The notes: a model not told the origin generated them from the letters alone. A stretch of 64,000 nt of DNA from Littorina saxatilis (GCF_037325665.1 NC_090261.1:61228315-61292314), one strand, 5' to 3'. Shown: positions 1 to 13,039, counted from the stretch's first letter. Program-made: numbers and translations.

Positions 1-2353
1 AGCTGCTTTATGACGGCTCAAGTGATAACCTACACTCCAATGCCCGATAGCAGCTGCAGGTTAATGATACTGCAGCAGCAGCAGTTAAGTAATAGCAGGC
101 AGTGGTCAGGCCGATGGCTAAAGGTATCAGCTGAAGTGATAACCTACACTCCAATGCCGGATAGCAGCTGCAGGTTAATGATACTGCAGCAGCAGCAGTT
201 AAGTAATAGCAGGCAGTGGTCAGGCCTTGGTGTAGCCAGTCCAGATTGAGCCTCTATTGACTGGGATCTATCCCACCCATGATATTCGTACAGTGTTGAC
301 TGATTGTCCAGCAGATAACGTTAAGGCAGAGTGTATGTTGTGGTGGGCTGTTTAAAGCTACATGTATCTGCTTGTCCTATCTTGGCTGATTGAACTTTCC
401 TCTTGTTACGTACATCATAGGGTTGTGGTCAAAAGTTGAGGCTCCAAAGGTGCAAGATCAAATAGGCCTGCATCATGTGCCAGAAGTCTGGTGATTAGAT
501 AGATGACCCTGGCCAAATGAAACGATTGCATTGAATCGCTTCATTTTGAGAGAAACATACAGATTGTCAAAAACAGTCACAAACCATTGTACAATTATAT
601 CCCCCAAACCTCAAGTGAATGTTCTTATTTAATTTAGCTTCTGTTAATCAGATATCTTTACTGTCATGCGTTCATGGGGTTTTAAGCTTCAGTGTATTAT
701 TGTAATACTGTATTGCAAGAACTACTGTCTCATTGTGTAGTCATTGCATTTAATTTTTATTCTAAGTCCAAAGTCGGTTCACAATCATACTTTTCCTCGG
801 TTTGACCAATCTTGTTTTGTAGTCATTTGGTGAAACAGTTGACAGCTTTAGAATCGATTGACATGTTTTCCTAGTTTTGTGATACTTGTTTTATACAAGA
901 CTTTAATCACCTGGTACTGTCAATGCTTTAAAATGAAGCAAATTGTTACAGAACACATCACTTTGTTGTTTGTTGTGTGTGTGTGAGTACTGTTTTGATG
1001 TCAAGTTTCTAATAAATGAAATGTGTCTGGCATTGATTGTTTGTTGTGTGTGTGTGAGTACTGTTTTGATGTCAAGTTTCTAATAAATGAAATGTGTCTG
1101 GCATTGATTGTTTGTTCTTATTGTGTTTTCCTGATCTATTGCAACAATGAACTGAACATTTTGTCATGTGACGTGGAACTTTCAACCAAGTATTGCATAA
1201 CGCCTTTTTTATTCTTTGTACAGTGTAAAGATCAATCTTATTTTTTTGTTACAAACAAGCGATGCAATGTGTAAATGGGACGGTTTTGGCCAAATCAGAG
1301 TTGACTGAACAAATTGAAGTTGCTTGCATGCATACACTTATAACGGCTCAAACATTGTACAGATTTTTTTCTCCCAACGTATCTTGTCTTTTTTTTTAAT
1401 CTTTATTTATTTATTTTTTTTGTCTCTATAAACAGACGGTATTCTCAGGCACAGTAATCATCAACAGGGTGTGTCAGTGAGCGGCAATGCTTGTGGTGGT
1501 TATCTATTGTGATGTGTTAAGTGCAATCCAATACAAAACAAAGCTACATGGGGTTGGCCGATGTGCTGGACGGTGAAATAAACTTGGTGCAATGGATGTG
1601 TGTGCGGAGATGTTGTATGTTACATGTACACTACAGTAAAAAACATGTACTTCTGCTTGTGGGTCCTTTAACAAAATTGTATACTCATGCCAAGCACGTT
1701 TTCAATGCTGCAGTGGTTTTTGTCCCTTCCCTTTCTTTTGAGAGTAGCCATTAACTTAAGTCTATTCGACAATTTTTGTTATCACATTTTCTTACCTTAG
1801 GCGAGTTGGAGCATGCGATGATCACACCTACTATTGATGCACTGCTGATGAAAAAGAAAATCTTGGGGGATGGGAAGCCGTTTGATTTACTGGCACTAGT
1901 TTTTCTTGGGGCAACCGCATACAGGTTGAGCTTGGCAAATTTGATGATTGGTTGAATGCTAAATCACATGCAAGTTAGGTATGGTGTAAGTCTAAGAACA
2001 TCTGTTTATGAACCTTTTGGGACCGAGATGATTGTTAGAACCAGAGTTCAGCAGATAATAGTGCAGTTTTTTTTATTTTTTTCCTTCTTCTCCAGAGGAT
2101 TTCTTTTGCATTTACCGAGCTGTGATGACCACAAGTGTTCTTTTGCTTTCTTTCTTTCGTCTGATTCTTTGTTGTGAAGTTAATTGACTTCACAACAAAA
2201 CATAATTGACTTCAATCTAAGACTGCGTTTTTGCGATAACTATTTTGTTTAATTTTTGCCAATCAGTTTCTTTACATTAATATCAAGCAAAAATTATAGA
2301 ATCAATTCAGTAAGAAAATATTTACAGATTGTGTAGGGATGTCAAACTTGTCA
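1..2353. other. non-coding, possible 3' UTR of a left-hand gene
   Basis: I see no convincing coding exon here. A unit of about 114 bp containing a short CAG run is tandemly duplicated at 20-225. A unit of about 70 bp, carrying an AATAAA followed by GT-rich sequence, is duplicated at 971-1105. The T-rich composition, AATAAA signals on the plus strand and lack of long frames would fit a long 3' UTR of a plus-strand gene outside the window. This is inference only. Confidence 0.3.
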
Positions 2354-3241
2354 CAGGGTTCGTACAGGTCATGGAAAACCTGGAAAGTCATGGAATTTGA
2401 TTTTTAATTTTCCAGGCCTGCAAAGTCATGGAATTTCAATTCAAGTCATGGAAAGTCATGGAATTTAACAAAAATAAGAAAGAAAGAAAAATCAACCTTT
2501 AGCACGCCAGCGGCGATTTTCGTTGCCCAGCCATTCCCCCCCCCCCCCCCCCCCCCTTTGCCAGCCAGCAGCGATTTGCGTCGCCAGCACAAGGCTTGTT
2601 CGTATGACCAACTTCTCGTTCGTATTTGCATACGAGAATAACGGTATTTTTAACGGCACTTGAGCCAAAGCGAGGCTCACTTCCTTCCGTTTTCTCGTCG
2701 TGTCGTCTGCGCTGCATTTGAGTCGGTTTCATCGAAGTTTTCTGCTTTTGTTTTTCCTTTAGCGCTTCGACAAGCAAGATGGAGGATAATGAGTTTGAAA
2801 CTTTCTTTCGGGTTGTTTCTTGACAACAAAAAGTATGCGGAATTGGAACGAATTACCGAGGAAGATCTTCGCAATGAACTGTGTATCGCGGTGAAAAAAA
2901 ATGACAGTTCGTCAAGTCACAGTGACGGTTACGAAACGGAATTTACGAAAGTGCAGATGGATACAAACAGTGGCTGGTCCAGTTTAGTGAAATGACAGGA
3001 CCAGCAAACATTACCGATAATCTGACTGCGTAGCAAATGCTTGACTTGCTTGTCGAAGAGACACTGCGTAGAAACTGACTCAAATTCAGTGCAAAGCAAG
3101 CCAGTGTCAAAACTGGCAGTGACAAGACGTAAAAAGTTTGCGTGTTCGGAAATGGCGACCTGTGGATCTAGTCATGGAAAATGTTATTGAGGCTCATGGA
3201 AAGTCATGGAATTTTGTTTCTAAAAACCAGTGGGGACCCTG
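2354..3241. mobile_element. non-autonomous hAT-like DNA transposon, 6-bp target duplication
   Basis: The element starts CAGGGTTCGTACAGG and its other end, read on the minus strand, starts CAGGGTCCCCACTGG. Both ends carry the repeated phrase 'gtcatggaattt' just inside. TTGTCA stands directly on both sides (2348-2353 and 3242-3247), a 6-bp target duplication as described for hAT6-type elements. The 888-bp interior has a poly-C run and a short frame (2660-2995) with no recognised domain. Confidence 0.7.
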
Positions 3242-4650
3242 TTGTCAGATGAACCTTCTCGGTTGTGCAGGTCACCTTGAATTTCCAGTTTTCTTATGCT
3301 TTTCATTTTTTGGGAAACATTAAGAGTAGTAGGTAATGACCCGATAGTGACATTACAAATTTAAATTGTAACCTTTTGTTCTCTCTCTCTCCCCCCCCCC
3401 CCCCCTGCTTCATTTTAGACACTTATTTATATGCTAATCTGATGGGTTAATCTTGTCTAGACACCTAAGCAGTAGTACCTTCTACCTGAAGTGTTTAAAA
3501 TCATCACTTTCTGAAAAAAAACCTCTTCCCCTGTTGTTGATGCTAAGAATTTTCAGACATCAGGTAAATGAAAGTGGACTATGCCTTGTATGATACTTTG
3601 CACACAAGCCTTGGGTATATTCCTGATGCACATTCTTTGTAATTACGCTATAAATGGATACCAAAATGACCTGGTTTTACTCTGGACATACAGGATTTTG
3701 GAATTTACTAGTAACCAGTACACTTTGAATTTTCATTCAAATAGAAGTAACCACTAGAGGAAATACTAGAATAATGTCAAAGCAAAGGAATTGTGCATGC
3801 TAACCTAAACCTAGGTTTTACATTTGGAAATGCTGATTTGAAGATGTCAAAATGCACAGATGTTTCATGGGATAAATGTTCAGTCAACTCAATGTGGGCA
3901 AAAACTGCAAAGGCAAAATATTTCATCTCACCAGAGCGATCAGGAGAGTCTTAGTAATGAGCAGCGGTAAGTTGTTCCGGCAGGCTGAAATGCAGTGTGT
4001 GGACAAACAATCTAATGTTGAAGTTTTCTTGAATGTTATTGAAACTATCCCTTTGAAACTGTACACACTGCTAGGTTTTGATGACCTTCAGACATAACCT
4101 AAGTTTGGTTGACCTTTGTCAAATGTCAAGGTCACTGCGAGGTCGAGTTTGGGTCAAGAAAGTGGAAAACTATCAATTTCTCAAAAGATTTATTAAGCTA
4201 GAGCTCTGAAACCTCACACACTTTCAGAGTTGAGGAACTCAAGACATGACACAAGATCTTTGAAAATTCCATTGCTTCAAGGTTTGACAATCTCTGGACA
4301 TGACCAAAGTCTGGTTGATCTTGTTCAAGTTTCAGAAGGGGTCGTGTTCAGGTCAATAAGTAGGAATTTATCATTTTCTTGAAAGCTAGAGCACCAGATA
4401 CTTCTGAATCAAATAACGTAGGCCTACGACGAAGTTGAATTGGAAGAGCATTTGCTTTTGGCACATATACACCTAATTTATATTGTAAAAAAGGATGTTA
4501 CAAGTAGTCAACTTAACAGATTTCTGAAAAATTCTTGCATCACAGGTTATATTTTGCCTTTGGTTGTTTCTGTTTTATTATTTCATTTTTAGGTTTTGCT
4601 CACTTGTTTGTTGTTATAGTTATACTGTATAGTTCTTGAAATCAGATTTG
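3242..4650. other. non-coding, no gene seen
   Basis: AT-rich sequence with one (CT)n/(C)n tract near 3380-3405. No frame here resembles a known domain. It continues the possible plus-strand 3' UTR seen to the left. Confidence 0.3.
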
Positions 4651-4700
4651 AATAAAAACAGGATTTTTGACTTCTGTTTGGTGTTTTATCTTTGTGTATG
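4651..4700 (+). terminator. possible polyadenylation site
   Basis: AATAAA at 4651-4656 is followed after about 20 bases by T- and GT-rich sequence, the usual layout of an animal poly(A) site. It would end a plus-strand transcript from the left, but no coding exon was found to support one. Confidence 0.35.
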
Positions 4701-4756
4701 TCTGTCTTCTGTATTGTAATCTTGTGGCACGTTGCTGGCTGTGTTGAGTTTGCTTT

Positions 4757-4820
4757 TTACATTCAGTCAAGTTTTGACTAAATGTTTTAACATAGAGGGG
4801 GAATTGAGACGAGGGTCGTG

Positions 4821-4859
<39 letters not shown>

Positions 4860-5345
4860 GATTCAGACTAAACGACTGGACCGATCTTTATGAAATTTGA
4901 CATGAGAGTTCCTGGGATAGATATCCCCGGATGTTTTTTTCGATAAATACCTTTGATGACGTCATATCCGGCTTTTTGTAAAAGTTGAGGCGGCACTGTA
5001 ACACCCTCATTTTTTAATCAAATTGATTGAAATTTTGGTACAGCAATCTTCGACGAAGGCCGGACTTTGGTATTGCATTTCAACTTGGTGGCTTAAAAAC
5101 TAATGAATGAGTTTGGTCATTAAAAATCGGAAACTTGTAATTATTTTTCTTTTTCATTAAACGATCCAAAAATAATTTCATCTTATTCTTCGTCATTTTC
5201 TGATTCCAAAAACATATACATATGTTATATTTGGATTACAAACAAGCTCTGAAAATTAAAAATCTATGAAAATTATGATTAAAATTAATTTTCCGAAATC
5301 GATTTAAAAACAATTTCATCTTGTTCCTTGTCGGTCCCTGATTCC
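4757..5345 (+). mobile_element. dispersed repeat, copy A (ACATTTAGTCAAG family)
   Basis: The sequence starts at a palindrome (attcagtcaagttttgactaaat) followed by a (GT)n tract. It matches, in opposite orientation, the copy at 49728-50556. The two share long stretches such as 'tatgaaatttgacatgagagttcctggga' in pieces. Copy A lacks the far end seen in copy B. No protein is encoded, so it looks like a non-autonomous DNA transposon. Confidence 0.65.
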
Positions 5346-5349
5346 AATC

Positions 5350-5445
5350 ATATTGTACCAATTAAAAAATCGAGGACAATTCTGAATGGGCACAACTTTT
5401 TTGAATTTTTGTCGATTTTTTAATTAGTACCATAGGTTTTTGTCG
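5350..5445. repeat. small palindromic MITE-like insert
   Basis: 'gtaccaattaaaaaatcga' near 5352 is an imperfect inverted copy of 'tcgattttttaattagtac' near 5425, giving a hairpin of about 90 bp. It sits where copy A breaks off. Confidence 0.45.
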
Positions 5446-5749
5446 GGTCAATTGTGGTGGTACCTATAATATTATTATCGTAGTGGTCACATGATCCCCA
5501 TAAAAGAAATCTGCGATCCAAAAATTATGCCAGAAAGCCAAGTTGAAAGTTTTAATGAAATGACAGGGGAATGAATGCTTTAGTTTGGGTACATAAATGA
5601 GTGCAATAATTTTTTGCTAAGGTTATATTAATTAATTGTAGGGTATTAACAACAAAAAGTAACAAACAGAAACTGAAGGTGTAGACAGAGATTGTTTATT
5701 TCATGCTAGACCATCTGAACTTGGCATGCACAAAAAAAACACAGGACTT

Positions 5750-6000
5750 TGGACAAACATGTACACACACACATGATTAACACTAGCGGGCCAGTGAATG
5801 CAGCAATTAGGTTAAACACACACACAGACACACAAATAACACGAGCAGCTACTCACATACACATACACACACACATAACACTAGCAGGCCAGTTATGCAG
5901 CTATTAGGTGAAACACCGCATAACACCAGCAGGCCAGTGAATGCAGCTATTAGGTGAAACACACACACACACACACATAACACTAGCAGGCCAGTGAATC
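5750..6000. repeat. minisatellite around 'ggccagtgaatgcagctattaggt'
   Basis: Several copies of a unit built from '(aca)n taacactagcaggccagtgaatgcagctattaggt' occur here. The unit resumes at 10815-10880 beyond the DIRS element, so the element sits inside the array. The same motif occurs inverted at 13095-13200. Confidence 0.75.
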
Positions 6001-6420
6001 GAAAATTTTTAATTAAATTTTGATTTAATATAATATACTTACCCAATTCTTATGAATGCATTGACTTTAGTCCCACATGCTAGATGTCGAAAAACCTCTC
6101 AAATTACCTGCCCTTAGTAGGGTGGTAACCAAGCTAAAAGCGACGCCATAGCCGTTGCTATGGCCTGACCTTGCTCGGTTACCCATAACACCCTGCGCAC
6201 CACGTGAGCGCCAGCATCCGTAATAATCATTCGAGACTATTAGTCAAACAAACCCCCAAGGACATAATCCAGCGGGGACGGATGGGAGGGTATTAACTAT
6301 AAGAATTGGGTAAGTATATTATATTAAATCAAAATTTAATTAAACATTTTCGATTTAATCACATATTCTTACTCCAATTCTTATGAATGCAGATTCCTCC
6401 TAAAGGCGGAGGGAACTTAC

Positions 6421-7500
6421 TTATGTCCTTGCAAGCACCTGCCCTGCAGCGACCAAAGCCGGCAAAGCACTGGAGCCATCCAGTCGCGTGCAAGAGATGT
6501 CACGAAGGTAGAAGCTGATGAAAACATCGTCTGACTTCCAGTAAGCTGTCTGCAAGACATCGCTTAATCGCCCTGAACGTAAGACGGCCACAGAGGACGC
6601 CCAGGCTCTGGCCTCATGTACTCGAGCTGATGTCAGAGGAAGGACTGAACGCCCCCCCCTCTCCTGAGAGAGCCACCACTCATATGCTCGTCTAATGAGG
6701 GTCGCCACCCATCTTGTAAGGGTCAATTTCGATATGTCCCTGTCATATTTTGTGTTCAATGAAATGAACAAAAGTTTTTGGCTTTTGGCCCTAACCAACT
6801 GAGTGCGAGCCAAGTAAGACTTCAAGGCCCTAACTGGACAGTTAGCTAAGTCAGGATCGTGCGAAGCTAGAATAGTCCCAAGCGGGGGGACTCGGACCAC
6901 GGGCGGGGATTGGCCTGGCTTTTGATTTTTCGCGAGAAAACCAGGCCGGAAATGAAGTGACATTGAACCATCGCGCTCAAACGCGATGTCTTCCGACAAA
7001 CCCGACAAGGCATGTATCTCACTGCCTCGCCGAGCGGTAGCCAGAAGAAGCAGAAAAACCGTCTTGCGTGTTAAATCAGTCAGGCTAGCAGCCTGCAAAG
7101 GCTCAAACGCCGCAGACCGCAAATATTCTAAAACCAAAAATAAGTCCCATGCCGGGACAGAGGTCCGTCTCTGCGCTTCCTGGAGAGCGGCCCCTTTGAT
7201 CACACTAGCAATCACTCCGTTAACGTTAATCAATCTGCCTATCTGTCTCAGAGTAGCAGATATAGCAGAACGTCGGACTCTCAAAGCAGAGGCCGAACTG
7301 CCCTGCGCAGACAAAAAAGAGAGATGATTTGCCACCTGTAAAGAGCGCGGGGCCACAGCATTGACCCCCGCCTCCCTACACCACTTGGCCCAGGCAGCCC
7401 AATGGCAAGCATACACAGACGCAGTCGAGGACCTATGCGCCTTAAAAACCAAATCCAGCGTCAAGTCTGAAGCGCCAGATTTCCGCAGTTCCGACCTCAC
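6421..7500 (-). mobile_element. DIRS copy 1, tyrosine recombinase part
   Basis: The last ~350 codons of the frame ending at 6421 form a tyrosine recombinase. The family residues are visible in 'TARRGSEIHAL' (Arg), 'RVHEARAWA' (His-x-x-Arg) and 'SFYLRD' (Tyr). This enzyme replaces the DDE integrase of LTR elements. The part overlaps the end of the RT/RNase H part in another frame. Confidence 0.8.
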
Positions 7501-9380
7501 AGTCTCCAAACGTGTAGGCGCAGGGCCTGCGGGTCTCTGTGCGGGATGCCTGTTCTTGGCTGAACGAGCTCTCCCCGCACTAGATTTAGAGGGATCGGAA
7601 CTCCTTTTGCCAACAACAGCAGATCTGGAAACCACTGCTGGGAAGGCCACCAGGGGGCTACCAGCAGCAGGAGCTCCGGACGATCCAGCTCGGCTTTCCT
7701 CACCACTCTGCTGAGCAGAGGAAAGGGAGGATATGCGTAGGCCTGAAGGCCGCTCCACGAGATCTCCAACGCATTGCTTGCCCAAGCTTCCGTGTCCGGA
7801 AAGGGAGACACGAAAATGGGAAGTCTCTTTGAAAACCTCGTTGCAAATAGATCGATCATGGGCTTCTCCACCTGTGCCCACAGGCGTTGGAGCGCCCCAT
7901 GAGTGATCGTCCATTCGGTGTGCAACACCTGAGAGGACCTGCTGAGCGCATCCGCCAGTGCGTTGAGCTTGCCCGGAAGAAACTCTGCTGAGATCATGAC
8001 CCGATGCGAGTGGCACCACACCAGAACCTCGCACGCCCTGTCTGACAGGGAAAACGACCGAGCTCCTCCCTGCTTGTTGATGTAAGCAGCGACAGTGGTA
8101 TTGTCCGTGTGCAACCGGACATGTCTGCCGCCCACCAGAGGGAGAAACGCAAGCAAACCGAGGGCAACCGCCTCCAACTCCAGGCGATTGATATGCCAAA
8201 GACGCTGGGACTGAGTCCAAAGACCGGAGGCCGCCTGGCCCCCGATGTGAGCCCCCCACCCGGCCATTGACGCATCCGTAAATAGGTCTATGTCCGGAGG
8301 GGGCAGAGAGATGGGAACCCCCTGAGAGATCCAGTCTAGGTCCAACCACCGAGCAGTCGCGTGACTGAACCATCCCTGCGTGGGGACGATTTTGTCCCAA
8401 TCCTGCGAAGCCGGCTCCCAGAGAGAGCTGAGCGCAGCCTGGAAAGGCCTCTTGTACACCCTCCCTAAGGGAACCAGAGTTGCCATAGATTCCATTTGGC
8501 CCAGAATCGAGGTAAGGACCCTCACCGAAGCCTGCTGGCTGCCAGCCACGGCCAAAATGAGAGCATGAAGCTTCTGAATTCTCTCCTGCGTAGGCCGGAC
8601 CGTCCAAGCGACAGTGTCGAACGCCATACCGAGGTAAACAAACCTCTGCGAGGGAGTCAATTCCGACTTCGCTTGGTTCACAGAGAACCCCAGGCTCAGA
8701 GCCCGGTTCAACACCACCTGAGTGTTCAAGTGGCACACTGATTGACTCTGATTCAGAATCAACCAGTCGTCGAGGTACGTCCGTAGACGAATACCTCTTT
8801 GCCTGATCAGCGCGGCCAACTGTCTGATCACCATAGTGAAAACCCACGGGGCCAGGGACAGCCCGAAGGGCAGAGCCCTGAATTGAAAGATCCGATGACC
8901 CCAGCGGAAACGAAGCCACTTTCTGTCCACTTGATGCATAAGGATATGAAAGTAGGCGTCCGTCAAATCCACCGAAGTCACCCAATCTCCCCGGCGTAGG
9001 GCCTCCCTGACCGAAGCTGGTGTTTCCATACGAAACTTGATCTTCCGAAGAAACTTGTTCAAGAACGAAAGATCGAGAACAGGCCTCCAGCTGCCCGATG
9101 CCTTGGGCACTACAAACAGGCGTCCGTAAAACCCCGGCGAGGAGTGATCCACAATCTCTTCTATAGCCTTCTTGGCCAAAAGAGACCTGATCTCTGTTTC
9201 TATGGCCACTCTGGCCTCTTGGCTGGCCGGAAAACGAAAGGGAGGAGGAACCCTGGTCAAGGGAGCCTTTTCCCCCTCCCACAACAGCCGGAATCCCGAT
9301 CGCACCACCCGTAAAATCCATTGGCTGTGCACTAACGCCTGCCACATGGAAATAGCCCTGGTGGGGCCCACCGCCACCAC
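7497..9380 (-). mobile_element. DIRS copy 1, reverse transcriptase and RNase H part
   Basis: The frame shows the RT fingers/palm ('VDLTDAYFHI', 'LPFGLSLAPWVF', 'TYLDDWLIL') followed by an RNase H-like region ('DASMAGWGAHIGG', 'LHTDNTTVAAYINKQGG'). This RT/RNase H type is characteristic of DIRS and related tyrosine-recombinase retroelements. Confidence 0.85.
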
Positions 9381-9564
9381 AAGAGTGGGGGGAACAGGGG
9401 TGATGTGATCGGGAGAGCCTCATTGGGGGGAGGGCTTTCGAGCCCCACCCCTCCCCTTCCCGAACGAGGGTTTCTTAGGATAAGGAGCACCCTTAGCTGG
9501 TGCGGCCTTATCTCCCTGTTCCTTAGGACGAGAGGAGCTGTGCTGCTTCTTGTTCCAGAAAGGC

Positions 9565-10377
9565 TTAGAAGAAGACTGACCACCCCTCCCCCTGAGACGC
9601 CAGTCCAACAGCGGACACCCGATCATGCCCGGCGGGCGAGAAAGGGTGAGCCGCTACACCAGCCCCCATCCAGTCCCGCCCAGTGGGTGGGAAAGAGTGA
9701 GAAGCTGACACAGCCCCCTGCCCCCAGTGGGACAAGGTGGGACCAAGCCCAGGCTGTGACTTACCATGCCCCCTCTCTCCCTCTCCCACAAGGGGAGAGA
9801 GCTGACTTCCCACTGCAGTGTTGCTAAAAGCAAGCTGAGCGGGAAGCGAAAGAGAGGAAGCAGACCCCCTCTCCTTACGGAGAGAGTGTTCGAGCGCAAC
9901 CGCAGCACTACCAGAGGCAGAGAGGGAAGGCCCGAACTGGTCAGGTGCACCAAGCAAGTGCGCAGAAGAAATGGCCGCCCGGCCACCCCCCCCATCCGCA
10001 GGAGTCGCCGGAGTCGACGACGACGACGACCCCAGCCGAGCCAGGGAGGAAGGATCCCCTACCGCCGGAGGCAGAGGAGGGACCCCAGAGCGAGACGCAA
10101 ACTGTTGAGAAATAAAATCAAACAATTCGGACTTTAACGAGCCCAGGGCTGAAGGCCCCGGCTCCTCACCCCCATCAGGGGACGCGAGCTGTGAACGAAC
10201 GGAACCCGTCCTCGGAGGGATAGGAACATCAAACGAAGTGCTATTTGACGGATCTTCTACCCGCATAATAGGCAAATCAACGTTCTTGGCTTTACCCTTA
10301 GCTTTAGCTTTCTTAACTGGGCTAAGAGCCTTGTCGCCTTCCAGTCTCGCACTCAGTTTAGCTTTGTTGTCGGCCAT
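9565..10377 (-). mobile_element. DIRS copy 1, gag-like part
   Basis: A frame of 270 codons at the promoter side of the element. Its N-terminus is lysine-rich and the middle is rich in Ser, Pro and Gly. Position, composition and length fit the poorly conserved first reading frame of DIRS elements. No zinc knuckle is evident. Confidence 0.55.
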
Positions 10378-10815
10378 TTTAAGACCGGCGAAAAACAGTC
10401 ACCCAGAACAAAATTATCTGCGTGCGTGTTCAAAACAAAGCTATCAACATTTACATCCCAAACGTAAAAAGGAAAGATCTCACCCAAAAGGTAGACGGAC
10501 AGGTAGACCCCCAAGAACCGGCTAGTCTCACGGACGAGCAGGCATGTGAAGGCCAAAAGTGAGAGCGAAATTCGGACACGTCCACCGTGTGTTGTCGAAA
10601 GTCGAGAATGATTATTACGGATGCTGGCGCTCACGTGGTGCGCAGGGTGTTATGGGTAACCGAGCAAGGTCAGGCCATAGCAACGGCTATGGCGTCGCTT
10701 TTAGCTTGGTTACCACCCTACTAAGGGCAGGTAATTTGAGAGGTTTTTCGACATCTAGCATGTGGGACTAAAGTCAATGCATTCATAAGAATTGGAGTAA
10801 GAATATGTGATTAAA

Positions 10816-11345
10816 TGCAGCTATTAGGTTAAACACACACACATAACACTAGCAGGCCAGTGAATGCAAACAATAGGTTTAAAAAACACACAAAACAATG
10901 CCCTTGGCAAATGGGTCACTTGTTAGTACGCAGTAGGCTTGTTTGAGACTGATTACACCAGACTTGTTGATTGACGCACAAATGATTGTTTTGAAAATAA
11001 GGTTGTCAGTTAGCAGGTATTTTACTAACACTTGGTCAAATAGATAGTCTGTTCGAGGGACCAATATAGGACGTTTTATATTATTTAAAAATAAATAAAT
11101 AATATTTTTGTATGTGTTTAAGAACAAAAGTTGTTATGGGCGAGTAGTACTATTTGGTGTTAAAAGTACTAGTTTCTATCTATTGTGGTTTAAGCCGTGT
11201 ACACGTGAAATTGACCGAAATTGAAAGAAAAGTCGTCAAATTCATACCCCAAAAGAGACTCACGCTCTACCTCAAAGTCTAATATATTCATTTGAAGTCT
11301 CGTGTTTGTATATTTTTTACATGTAACTGTCACGCTCATGCACAG
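10816..11345. other. minisatellite remnant and unassigned AT-rich DNA
   Basis: The first 70 bases continue the 'ggccagtgaatgcag' minisatellite broken by DIRS copy 1. The rest is AT-rich with no recognised feature. Confidence 0.5.
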
Positions 11346-11857
11346 GACTGGGTGGCCGAGTGGTAACGCACTTGCGCTCGGAAGCGAGAGGTTGCAAGTT
11401 CGACCCTGGGTCAGGGCGTTAGCAATTTTCTCCCCCCTTTCCTAACCTAGGTGGTGGGTTCAAGTGCTAGTCTTTCGGATGAGACGAAAAACCGAGGTCC
11501 CTTCGTGTACACTACATTGGGGTGTGCACGTTAAAGATCCAACGATTGACAAAAGGGTCTTTCCTGGCAAAATTGTGTAGGCATAGATAAAAATGTCCAC
11601 CAAAATACCCGTGTGACTTGGAATAATAGGCAGTGAAAAGTAGAATATGCGCCGAAATGCCTGCGATCTGCTGGCCGATGTGAATGCGTGATGTATTGTG
11701 TAAAAATATTCCATCTCACACGGCATAAATAAATCCCTGCGCCTTGAATATGTGTGCGATATAAATTGCATACAATAAAAAAAATAAAAAAAATCCTTGC
11801 GCTTAGAACTGTACCCACGGAATTCGCGCGATATAAGCCTCATATTGATTGATTGAT
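11346..11857 (+). mobile_element. tRNA-derived SINE, family B, (GATT)n tail
   Basis: The head 'gactgggtggccgagtggta' with 'gaggttgcaagttcgacc' has the A- and B-box layout of a Pol III tRNA promoter. A body with 'gtgtacactacattggggtg' follows, then a tail 'cgcgatataagcctcatattgattgatt'. Two other copies (29832-30278, 53755-54213) share head and body but have different tails. Confidence 0.85.
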
Positions 11858-11978
11858 CGGTGGGAAGATTCAAGGTAGGCCAACACCGGGGTTCGTCTCA
11901 AAAGTTGATTCATTTGATCGTGACTTGATATAACGCACAGCCCTTGATTTGATGCCCTATAGAGGGAGGGGGACAATG

Positions 11979-12480
11979 ACAATGACAATTCTTTATTTTA
12001 CAAGGGTAACAGAATAAGCATAGGAATACTTTTTTGCATCTGGCCCTCACCCTAAAAGGACTAAATCTACTATAATAACTACAACTACATGAATACATAA
12101 TTAGTGAAATAGTATAAGTTTATGTACATAAGCGCATTATATAGAAACATTGTAGTTCATAAATGTTTATGACTAGGTGCAAGGCAAAAAATGTGTAAGG
12201 TCAGAATAATATGCAATAGTACATCAACTCTGCAAAACGATAGACATCATAAATTCGTGAAAAAAAAAGTTAATTCAAAAAATGAGTGACTGTATCCGAA
12301 AGGAACATAACAATCAAGATTATACTATTTTCATTAAATGCAATATATTATAATTGTTTCTGAAAGAATCTGTACTTGTAGCTTCCCGTAGGGCATTCGG
12401 AAGAGCGTTCCAGAGACGGCTACCTGAATAAACTAGACTAGACTTAAATAAGTCTATCCTAGGAAGAGGATCGAATCGAT
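11979..12480 (-). mobile_element. 3' end fragment of a LINE
   Basis: On the minus strand 'YSGSRLWNALPNALREAT' near 12370-12420 resembles the C-terminal 'LWNxLP' region of CR1/L2/I-like LINE proteins. It is followed by non-coding sequence and a (TTGTCA)n-type tail at 11979-11995. The copy is heavily 5'-truncated. Confidence 0.5.
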
Positions 12481-12649
12481 CGAGTGTAAAATTTCATAAG
12501 GTGGTGTGAATTCTTCAAAGAGAACTTTGAACAAATGGTTTGGGGTAAAGTTTCGTATTTAAATTTTTGCATAAGGATTCCTTTGTTATAAAGCAGCCTT
12601 GACTTTAGAGGTAGGTTCCCTAAATGTATGTAGTCTATTTCTGTGAGAG

Positions 12650-12654
<5 letters not shown>

Positions 12655-12739
<85 letters not shown>
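12655..12739. repeat. (AG)n microsatellite
   Basis: About 85 bases of uninterrupted AG. It creates a false Ser/Leu frame on the minus strand. Confidence 0.95.
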
Positions 12740-12741
<2 letters not shown>

Positions 12742-13039
12742 TTATTTCGGCGTAAAGTAAATAAAATAACAATGATCATAATAATAATGAAAAAATAATA
12801 ATGATAATAGTAATCATAATCAGAATTATTGAACAATAGAAAAAGCAAGCACGCACATAATAGTAAGGAAAATGAGAGCCTGGCGGGAGCCGGGGATGTA
12901 CCCATTACACAATGCCAACAGATACATGGTGAAACCACTAAGCCACAAGATAGCTTCGCCAGTCAATGGTATTTAAAGTTTAAAAACAACTTGCGACCAC
13001 CTGAATGACCGTGTTGCAAGGCCTCACATGATAAGAGTC

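Larger units (their letters stand above)
6001..10815 (-). mobile_element. DIRS-type tyrosine-recombinase retroelement, copy 1
   Basis: Retroelement fossil of the DIRS group, read on the minus strand. Inverted terminal repeats of roughly 220-240 bp lie at about 6001-6245 and 10598-10814. An extra internal complementary region lies beside the left end at about 6296-6400, as the family has. Parts in order are a gag-like frame, reverse transcriptase/RNase H, and a tyrosine recombinase overlapping it, an overlap known for the family. It looks whole, with no certain break seen. The well-preserved inverted repeats suggest a recent insertion. It is inserted in a minisatellite. Confidence 0.85.

Noticed and set aside
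10-249. 79-codon frame at the left edge
   Set aside because: It is a twofold tandem duplication with a CAG run and no known domain. It could be part of a gene outside the window but is not supportable here.
2660-2995. 111-codon frame inside the element at 2354-3241
   Set aside because: No recognised domain and no splice support. It may be a remnant of captured or transposase sequence but cannot be called a gene.
7361-7714. Plus-strand frames across 6986-10137
   Set aside because: Mirror frames of the GC-rich DIRS element.
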